Positions 6,069 through 11,266 of a DNA stretch of 11,266 nt are shown one piece after another. The notes beneath the pieces were generated by a model that saw nothing but the letters and a program-made list of their open reading frames with translations, was not told where the DNA came from and made no database searches. Made by a program: the position numbers and the translations under genes. The stretch comes from JAABRU01 sp964534335 (GTDB lineage Bacteria > Desulfobacterota > Desulfobacteria > Desulfobacterales > Desulfococcaceae): contig CAZHPS010000204.1 in NCBI GenBank assembly GCA_964534335.1, forward strand, positions 1-11,266, written 5' to 3'. The stretch's first letter is position 1. Every line of letters starts with the position of its first letter.

Positions 6069-7035
6069 TATGAATATCTTTGTTTCTGAAAAAATCAGGG
6101 TCAATGCCGAACCTGTCCGCATTGCTCCGGATATAACTTAACGCGGTCTGAGCCGATTCCCGCAGAATGTCCCCCAGCGATCCTGTCAGGATCAACTGGT
6201 TGTTTCCGTTCATAATCCTGCTTTCCACAAAGATAATTTCCCCCCCGAATTCTGTCCAGACCAGTCCTGTGGTGACTCCGACCTGATTTTCAGATTCCGC
6301 GATTTCATGGCTGTATTTTCGCGGCCCCAGCAGTTTTTCCACCAGAACCGGATCCACAGAAACAGAAAATGTGCCTTCACCGGCCTGGACACAGATACGC
6401 GCCAGTTTCCGGCATATGGTGGCGATTTCCCTTTCCAGATTGCGCAGTCCGGCTTCCCGCGTATAGTCCAGTATGATTTTCATAACCGCATCATCGGAAA
6501 ACGCCACCCCTCTGCCGGACATGCCATTTTCCTGCAACTGCCGGGGAATCAGGTAGTTATGGCAAATCTGTTTTTTTTCATTTTCGGTATAGCCCGGAAA
6601 ATGAATCAGTTCCAGCCGATCCAGCAGGGGACCGGGCAACTGCTGGGGCACATTTGCCGTCGCGATAAACATCACTCCGGAAAGATCAAAAGGCAGATCC
6701 AGATAATGATCCGTAAAACGGCTGTTCTGTTCAGGATCAAGGATTTCCAGCAGAACCGAAGCAGGATCGCCCCGGAAATCCTGACCGATTTTGTCAATCT
6801 CATCGAGCATGAATACCGGGTTTTTAGTGCCTGTGCGCCGGATTTCATTGAGGATTTTACCTGACATTGCGCCCACATAGGTTCTCCGGTGTCCACGCAG
6901 TTCAGCCTCGTCACGCAGACCCGCGAGGGAAATGCGCACGAATTTCCGTTCCAGTGCTTCGGCAATGGAGCGTCCCACAGAGGTTTTTCCGGTTCCCGGA
7001 GGGCCGGTGAAGCAGAGAACAGGACTTCTGGTCAT

Positions 7036-7404
7036 TAAAATATGTTTTTTCTTTTCAAGAATCTGCCGGACAACTGCGCGCAGTTCATCCAGATTCACTG
7101 GTTTGGGCAGATAATGGGCTGCGCCTTTTTTTAAGGCATCCACTGCGGAATCCACAGTGGCAAACCCGGTTATCATTACAATTTCCGTATGGGGAGAGAT
7201 TTTTTTTGCGGATTCCAGAAGCTGGCTTCCGTCCATTTTTTCCATCTTCAAATCCGTGAGAATCAGATCTAACTTATGCTGCTGAACCATTTTCAGGGCT
7301 TTCAGCCCGTTGGCTGCGATACTGACCTGATACCCCTCTTTTTTCATGATATATTCAAGGTTTGTCCTTGCAATTTCCTCGTCATCCACCACCAGAAGAT
7401 GAAA
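7036..7404 (-). other. Receiver (REC) domain inserted in Lon
   Basis: About 123 residues fit a CheY-like receiver: the acidic pair in LLVVDDEE, phospho-acceptor Asp in LILTDLKM, the switch Thr in IVMITGFA, and the conserved Lys-Pro in YLPKPV. All key residues are present, so the ancestral protein was probably phosphorylated. The domain lies between the helix ending the N-terminal part (EYLAVRTL) and the strand leading to Walker A (SPVLCFTGPPG), where ordinary Lon has only ~10 residues. It is nearest to NtrC-type receivers (TGFATVDSAVDALKKGA). Confidence 0.9.
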
Positions 7405-7569
7405 GGAATGATGCGTGCAGAGGGTTCGCACAGCAAGATATTCAGAAATCCGCTCCTTGACATGTTTCAGTCCGTAATGGCCTGATTCCAGAATTTTTTC
7501 CGCCCTGTGAACATCCAGATTGTCATCTGAGAAAGTATTCCAGGGAAGGGAAATCAGAAATTCGATATA

Positions 7570-7731
7570 TAATGTTTCAACTTTGGTTTTTTTCGGCATA
7601 ATTTTTGCAGTGCGGTCAGAACCGGAAAAAATCATCCTTTCTGACCTGAAAAACCCTCCGGACAGGCTGAAAAAACATGTTTCTGACGGCAGGCAATTTT
7701 TGTGCCATAAAAAACCAAAGTTGAAACAGTA
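7570..7731. mobile_element. MITE 2 (162 bp, same family as MITE 1)
   Basis: The terminal repeats TAATGTTTCAACTTTGG (left) and CCAAAGTTGAAACAGTA (right) differ at one position, and the match extends inward through a T-run/A-run. TA flanks both ends (7568-7569 and 7732-7733). Removing the element and one TA joins CTCAAT to TATATCGAA, restoring the Lon segment LNYIEFLISLPW. The interior matches MITE 1 near both ends (CGGCATAATTTTTGC, and CATGTTTCTGACGGC then GGCAATTTTTGTGCCA). The terminal sequence itself differs from MITE 1, so the copies are diverged relatives and not a recent duplication. Confidence 0.88.
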
Positions 7732-7900
7732 TAATTGAGTCCAATGGCATACTCAGGAAGGGATCTGTTTTTTCCAGACGATCCAGTTCTTTCATGGCAA
7801 AGTCTGCCACAGATTCAGATAATCCCGCATTTTTGACTGATTTACGGAGATCTTCCATCTCCTGATTGCTCTGTGATGTTTCCTATGCCGGTTTTTCATC

Positions 7901-8009
7901 CAGTTTACGGAAAAAAATCATATTTGCCATCCTTTCCCTTTCTGAATAGCCGATTTTGCCGAAGTTGAAATTTCTGTCCCAAAGACGCTATAAGTAAGGT
8001 TCCATATAT
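7901..8009. other. Junction between the lon remnant and the IS630 remnant
   Basis: The sequence upstream of the Lon-like frame (minus strand) no longer matches the Lon N-domain and contains stops in all likely frames. A short AT-rich open stretch with an AAAGGATG-like start region is present around 7915-7935, but it does not lead to a recognisable protein. This is probably where a deletion or insertion removed the Lon N-terminal half. Confidence 0.4.
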
Positions 8010-8370
8010 TTTTATGTATATTAACTTAATTCAACCGAATATTTTTTTGATGTTTATTAAAATATGCTCAACATTTCTGACCGGATTTTCGGATGATGTG
8101 TGTTATGAAATGTCAGGCCACCTGTATTTTACTTATTTCCAAAGAATTTCAGTACGGTTAAGTTCCGGAGAATATGGCGGGAGATATTTGGGGAAAATTC
8201 CCTTTTTCTCCCATTCAGGAATTTTTTCGTAAAATTCATCACTGTGATGAAGTGGTGAATTATCAGGAATTACAACAGTTTTTTTTTCTGTCAGCATACT
8301 CTGCAAATTTGTCAAAGCAGGCTATGACAGTTCTGGAATCAGGTGAGCATTACAGCCATGAAATATGTGG
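8010..8370 (-). pseudogene. Remnant of an IS630-family transposase
   Basis: The clearest part (8315-8133) reads TVVIPDNSPLHHSDEFYEKI, then PEWEKKGIF...LPPYSPELNRTEILWK. This is the second Asp (PDN) and final Glu (LNRTE) region of the IS630/DDE_3 catalytic core. A TAA follows directly where relatives continue '..KIKYxWLP', and further homology (VKYRW, then RNVEHILINIKKIFG) continues past it toward 8010. Upstream, another frame reads ACFDKFAEYADRKK, joined by a frameshift in the poly-A/T run at about 8280-8287. The N-terminal half with the first catalytic Asp is not recognisable. It is non-functional, but it is from the family expected to act on the nearby TA-flanked MITEs. Confidence 0.82.
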
Positions 8371-8469
8371 GAAATTCACATGTGGAAGGCTGCTATGCCA
8401 TTGCCGGACAGATTTCCGGCACAAAGGCTCTGACCGCAGACTGGCAGTGACACATTCAAAAAATCATTA

Positions 8470-8492
8470 TACTGACCCAATTTGGGTTTTTT
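8470..8492. repeat. Orphan terminal repeat resembling the MITE ends
   Basis: TACTGACCCAATTTGGG followed by a T-run, preceded by TA (8468-8469), matches the left end of MITE 1 with few changes. No matching right end (CCCAAATTGGGTCAGTA) is seen downstream, so this is either a truncated element or the leftover end of the IS630 copy whose transposase lies to the left. Confidence 0.55.
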
Positions 8493-8704
8493 AAAAAATC
8501 GGAACAAATTCTTATAACCCGGTGACAAAAGCCTTTATGGCCTGTATCAAAATAAGCTGTTATACCGGTTCGCCATTGACTTTATACAATCAGCAACTGA
8601 TCCGGAGGAGTGCAAAAATTAAGCGGAGCGATTTTTTGCACACGCGGAACAGCGGAAAAACTGACAGCAGATATTGTATCAAATCAATGGAGAATTGGTA
8701 TTAC
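8493..8704. other. Non-coding stretch with one inverted repeat
   Basis: No gene is recognised. An imperfect inverted repeat, GTGCAAAAAT (8610-8619) and ATTTTTTGCAC (8631-8641), could form a ~10-bp hairpin around AAGCGGAGCG. The remainder has no start with a ribosome site and no known protein similarity. Confidence 0.45.
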
Positions 8705-8737
8705 AAACCCTAATGGTTTCCAAAAACATTAGGGTTT
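8705..8737. terminator. Hairpin AAACCCTAATG / CATTAGGGTTT
   Basis: An 11-bp perfect inverted repeat (8705-8715 and 8727-8737) with an 11-nt loop. On the plus strand it is followed by TTCC, not a long T-run, so termination is possible but unproven. The arm sequence recurs at 8905-8916 (CCCTAATGG), which points to an interspersed repeat and not a dedicated terminator. Confidence 0.35.
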
Positions 8738-8790
8738 TCCGGACATCAAAACTGCACAGCTTATTTTTTTACAGACCCTTAGCTGACATG

Positions 8791-8894
8791 TAAGGTGATT
8801 TCTGAAAATAAACATCCCATTTTAGTTCACAGGCACAAAGCACAGGCTGGAAGCCTGTGCTTTGGCGGGATATTCTTTTCTGGAAATCACCTTA
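8791..8894. mobile_element. 104-bp palindromic element with a strong central hairpin
   Basis: The ends TAAGGTGATTTC (8791-8802) and GAAATCACCTTA (8883-8894) are perfect 12-bp inverted repeats. Similarity continues inward to CATCCC/GGGATA (~27 bp with mismatches). At the centre CAAAGCACAGGCT pairs with AGCCTGTGCTTTG (8836-8864), a 13-bp stem on a 3-nt loop. This nested layout is typical of a MITE or REP-like element that folds as one long hairpin. It has no coding capacity. It lies 3' of ssb and could also act as a transcript end or stabiliser. Confidence 0.7.
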
Positions 8895-9007
8895 GGTTTT
8901 TCAAAACCCTAATGGTTTTTCGGACAGAAAATTGTACAGGTTGCTTTTTTGCAAACCCCAATCAGGCTTTACCCAACCCAAAACAGACAATTTAAAATTT
9001 CCCACCA

Positions 9008-9640
9008 TCAGAAGGGAATATCATCATCATCCGGCCCGTCTCCGGGCGGAACTGCCCCGCCTGCGCTATCCATGCTTTCCCGTATTTCAGAAGGCTCTGC
9101 ATCATCGGGATAATTTGCGCCGCCGGGGGCTCCGGGATTCTGATAGTCTTCCTCCGGGGGAGCCGGAGTGACCGGTTTTGCACTTTGCTTTTGCTGGTAA
9201 GTGTCCTGATTTGCTCCACCCTGATATGTGCCGGAAGCAGACTGGCTCTGGGACGCAGAACCCCCCTGTTCATACCCGCCTGCGCTTCCCTGTGAACCGG
9301 CATCAGCCCGTGAGCCGAAAAATACTACGTTTGAAGCAATGATTTTGGTGGTATATCTCTTGTTACCTTCCTTGTCCTGCCATTCATCAGTCTGAAGCTT
9401 GCCCTCTATATAAACCTGTCTTCCTTTGGAAAGATACTGCGCACATATTTCGGCCAGTCCTCTCCATGCAACAATCCGGTGCCATTCAGTTCTTTCTTTT
9501 TTCTCTCCGGTATTTCTGTCTGTCCAAGTCTCAGAAGTCGCCACACTGAAATTGGCAACCGGAGTTCCGTCCGGTATATACCGGATTTCCGGATCCTGCC
9601 CCAACCTTCCGACTATAATCGCTTTGTTCACGCTAGCCAT
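9008..9640 (-). CDS. ssb: Single-stranded DNA-binding protein (210 aa)
   Basis: SSB coats single-stranded DNA in replication, recombination and repair, and recruits partners through its acidic tail. Residues 1-~110 are the OB fold (ASVNKAIIVGRLGQDPEIRY, WHRIVAWRGLAEICAQYLSKG, VYIEGKLQTDEWQDKEG, YTTKIIASNV). A disordered Gly/Gln/Ser/Pro-rich linker of ~90 residues follows, then the partner-binding tip DDDDIPF. It is longer than E. coli SSB (178 aa), mostly in the linker. I chose the start MASVNKA at 9640 because GGGGGAA lies just upstream and it matches the family's usual start; an in-frame ATG at 9676 adds 12 unlikely residues. It appears monocistronic, with 164 nt to the upstream eamA-like gene. 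Confidence 0.96.
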   Translation of the reverse strand: MASVNKAIIVGRLGQDPEIRYIPDGTPVANFSVATSETWTDRNTGEKKERTEWHRIVAWRGLAEICAQYLSKGRQVYIEGKLQTDEWQDKEGNKRYTTKIIASNVVFFGSRADAGSQGSAGGYEQGGSASQSQSASGTYQGGANQDTYQQKQSAKPVTPAPPEEDYQNPGAPGGANYPDDAEPSEIRESMDSAGGAVPPGDGPDDDDIPF

Positions 9641-9804
9641 ATTTTCCCCCGTTATTTTGCCTATGGATAAATCCAACGGCTATTCATTATTAAAAATTGT
9701 TTGCACCAGTCATGTTTTTCCGCCTGTTCAGCCAGCAGATTTCAATTTTGTCTAAAATACCCAATACCGTGTCTGATGTCAACAAAGGTTCACAGATACC
9801 GGGT

Positions 9805-10704
9805 TTATTTTTCTTCTGAGGATTCACTCACCGAGGCCAGCCAGATGGCAAAAAGAATCAGAATGCCTCCGGTGATTTTGTATCCGCTCAGTCCCTCATC
9901 AAAAAGAATCCATGCCAGTATGGTGCTGCCGATAGGTTCTCCCAGCAGGCTTACGGCAATGGTTCCCGCGCTGAACCATTTCAGAGACCAGTTGTAACTG
10001 CTGTGACCGATGAGCTGCGGAATCAGGGCCATAGCCCAGAACGCGGAAATTGTCTGCGTGCTGAAACCGGAAATCGGCAGGCTCACAGCAAGAACTATGC
10101 CCCAGAGAATAAAAGCCGCGCTGCCGTAACATAGCATGATATAGGCCATCAGGGAAAGCCCGGCCCGGAGTTTTCGTCCCAGCAGCAGATACACAGCCGC
10201 GCAGATACTGCCTGCCAAAGCCAGAAAATCTCCCCATAAAGCACCAGGATCTGTGGCAAAATCGCCGTAACTGATAATCACACCGCCTGCCACGCTGATG
10301 AGAATGCTGATGGCAGCCTGCTGTTTCAGCCGTTCTTTGGCAATGAAAGGCGTGAGAAGCCCCACCCACAAAGGATTGGTATTGACCAGCACCACGCTGT
10401 TGGCAACAGAGGTATAGGACAGAGAGGAAATCCATGTGGCAAAATGCATGGCCAGAAACAGACCGGACAGGGCAGCCAGCGCGTATTGTCTGGGGGACAG
10501 TTTCAGAAATTCCCTGCGGGCTTTTGCATATGCAAACGGCAGAAGAATCAGGCTGGCCAGTCCCACACGGTAGGCAGCGATAACCAAAGGATGCGCCTCT
10601 TCTGCCATCCGGGCAAATATGGCTCCGGTGGATACCGCTATCACACCGGAAATCAGAGCAAAAACAGGGGGAAATGGTGGACAGACATCTGATTGTTCAT
10701 TCAT
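9805..10704 (-). CDS. EamA/DMT-family transporter (299 aa)
   Basis: This inner-membrane carrier of the drug/metabolite transporter superfamily should export or exchange small metabolites such as amino acids. Ten hydrophobic segments can be counted, arranged as two EamA repeats. The first runs from PPVFALISGVIAVSTGAIFA to about VVLVNTNPLWVGLLTPFIAKE; the second ends with SLLGEPIGSTILAWILFDE, carrying the conserved 'LEP...W...E' signature. The start MNEQSDV at 10704 follows GGGAGA by a good distance and gives the normal family length; in-frame starts up to 10860 would translate the overlapping methyltransferase gene's frame region and are rejected. The ATG overlaps the end of the methyltransferase gene by 8 nt, implying translational coupling. 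The substrate cannot be inferred. Confidence 0.93.
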   Translation of the reverse strand: MNEQSDVCPPFPPVFALISGVIAVSTGAIFARMAEEAHPLVIAAYRVGLASLILLPFAYAKARREFLKLSPRQYALAALSGLFLAMHFATWISSLSYTSVANSVVLVNTNPLWVGLLTPFIAKERLKQQAAISILISVAGGVIISYGDFATDPGALWGDFLALAGSICAAVYLLLGRKLRAGLSLMAYIMLCYGSAAFILWGIVLAVSLPISGFSTQTISAFWAMALIPQLIGHSSYNWSLKWFSAGTIAVSLLGEPIGSTILAWILFDEGLSGYKITGGILILFAIWLASVSESSEEK

Positions 10705-11260
10705 GAAATTTTCTCCCGACCAGAGAAGCAATCCGTCCCGGCCCCCGGCAGGTTTCCACATTTTTTTCTTCATAATAAAGAATCTGCAGAGACAGAAAAG
10801 CGTGAAGCAGTTCATTGCTCCGCAGCAGAAAATCCCGGCAGGATACAGGAAAGACTTCATTATCTTCCCCTTTCATATAGGTTTCAAAGATCAGGATTCC
10901 TCCGGGAATCAGAGCTTCTTTGATACAGGGAAAAAGACGGCGGTTCAGATAGCGGATATTGAGAATCAGACTGTAGCGATCATCCGGAATTTCATAACTG
11001 TCCAAATCCGCACAGAATGCGTTTACACCGGCATGTTTTCCGGAAATCTCGGCAACTGCCCTGTCTGAAACATCCACAGCATCACATACAAAACCCTGAT
11101 TTGCGAGAAAAATGGCATTTCTGCCATTTCCGGCCGCAATATCCAGAGCAAAACCTTTGTCTGCCAGATGAGAAAATTTTTCCACAATTTCCGATGGAGA
11201 ATCCGGATATTTCTTTTCGCTGTATTTTTCATTCCACCGGATACGATCTTTTTCGCTCAT
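10697..11260 (-). CDS. Class I SAM-dependent methyltransferase (187 aa)
   Basis: This cytosolic protein has the SAM-binding motif I LDIAAGNGRNAIFLANQG at residues 39-56, the acidic residue at the end of strand 2 (AVDVS), a motif-IV-like strand YSLILNIRYLN and the post-motif LIPGGILIFETY. The arrangement is like TehB/UbiE-type small-molecule methyltransferases, and the N-terminus (RWNEKYSEKKYPDSPSEIV) is typical of TehB-like proteins. The substrate is unknown. The start is the ATG at 11260, just inside the window, so its ribosome site is not visible; the length suits a complete family member. It ends inside the first codons of the transporter gene (overlap ATGAATGA), so the pair probably forms an operon. 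Confidence 0.9.
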   Translation of the reverse strand: MSEKDRIRWNEKYSEKKYPDSPSEIVEKFSHLADKGFALDIAAGNGRNAIFLANQGFVCDAVDVSDRAVAEISGKHAGVNAFCADLDSYEIPDDRYSLILNIRYLNRRLFPCIKEALIPGGILIFETYMKGEDNEVFPVSCRDFLLRSNELLHAFLSLQILYYEEKNVETCRGPGRIASLVGRKFHE

Positions 11261-11266
11261 TTTTTT

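Larger units (their letters stand above)
5575..7858 (-). pseudogene. lon: Decayed Lon protease gene with an embedded receiver domain
   Basis: The gene encodes an ATP-dependent S16 protease but is broken. From the 5' side (7858): MEDLRKSVKNAGLSESV...KELDRLEK is the end of the N-terminal helical region. A 1-nt deletion in the GGG run at 7760-7762 shifts the frame into LPEYAIGLNYIEFLISLPW, and MITE 2 (7570-7731) falls inside that Tyr-Ile-Glu segment. After KERISEYLAVRTL comes a receiver domain, then Walker A GPPGTGKT, Walker B VFMLDEID, the sensor region, and 'TEFGGEIIFVES'. MITE 1 (5906-6068) splits DIHI from HLPSGAI. The last part keeps the catalytic Ser (DGPSAG, ~5865-5863) and Lys (GIREK, ~5736-5734). 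The first ~250 residues of a normal Lon are missing. The longest remaining frame (5989-7635) starts inside MITE 2 and ends inside MITE 1 without the protease active site. In-frame Lon-like residues extend weakly to about 7897. Confidence 0.9.

Noticed and set aside
6307..6864. 185-aa plus-strand ORF
   Set aside because: It lies opposite the Lon AAA+ region, whose Walker motifs read on the minus strand.
8174..8494. 106-aa plus-strand ORF
   Set aside because: It is antisense to the IS630 transposase remnant, matches no family and lacks a ribosome site.
9641..9804. Possible ssb promoter or terminator in the ssb/transporter gap
   Set aside because: No convincing -35/-10 pair at proper spacing and no GC-rich hairpin with a T-run could be found by eye.
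10705..10860. Longer N-terminus for the EamA transporter (351 aa)
   Set aside because: The extension overlaps the methyltransferase gene in another frame, has no family similarity, and a good ribosome site precedes the 10704 start.

Overview
The window looks like an accessory stretch of a mid-GC Gram-negative chromosome, most likely a Desulfobacterota (sulfate-reducer-like) organism. This is an inference from a Lon protease with an embedded receiver domain, NtrC and histidine-kinase remnants, a chromosomal integron-type cassette array and many small transposon-derived elements. I cannot name a species. It falls into three zones.

Zone 1 (1-4364, all genes on the minus strand) is a cluster of integron gene cassettes with no visible integrase (a CALIN). 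Reading leftwards from 4321, the cassettes are: (i) a HEPN/Abi_C-like protein plus a zinc-ribbon PD-(D/E)XK-like nuclease, followed by an attC at 2248-2307; (ii) two small exported proteins, followed by an attC at 1313-1372; (iii) a HEPN-motif protein, followed by a divergent attC-like hairpin at 666-732; (iv) a small unknown protein, followed by a classic attC at 256-314; (v) a small antitoxin-like gene with the first codons of a probable toxin running off the left edge. A collapsed attC-like palindrome (4346-4364) marks the upstream end of the array. Next to it lie at least six copies of an 18-bp near-palindrome in alternating orientation (4387-4549).

Zone 2 (4890-8490) is a graveyard of signalling and proteolysis genes. 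The last ~32 codons of a histidine kinase (minus strand) abut, through about 10 shared bases, the C-terminal half of an NtrC-type sigma54 activator (plus strand). Converging on it is a degraded lon gene whose AAA+ region carries a complete response-regulator receiver domain. The lon gene lacks its N-domain, has a 1-nt frameshift, and is interrupted by two ~162-bp MITEs of one family. Both have TA target duplications, and removing each one in silico restores the local Lon reading. A broken IS630-family transposase lies next door, the family expected to mobilise TA-targeting elements of this kind.

Zone 3 (8490-11266): a non-coding, repeat-rich stretch contains a 104-bp palindromic element with a strong central hairpin. 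After it come three intact minus-strand housekeeping-type genes: ssb, an EamA/DMT-family transporter gene and a class I SAM methyltransferase gene. The last two overlap by 8 nt and are probably translationally coupled.
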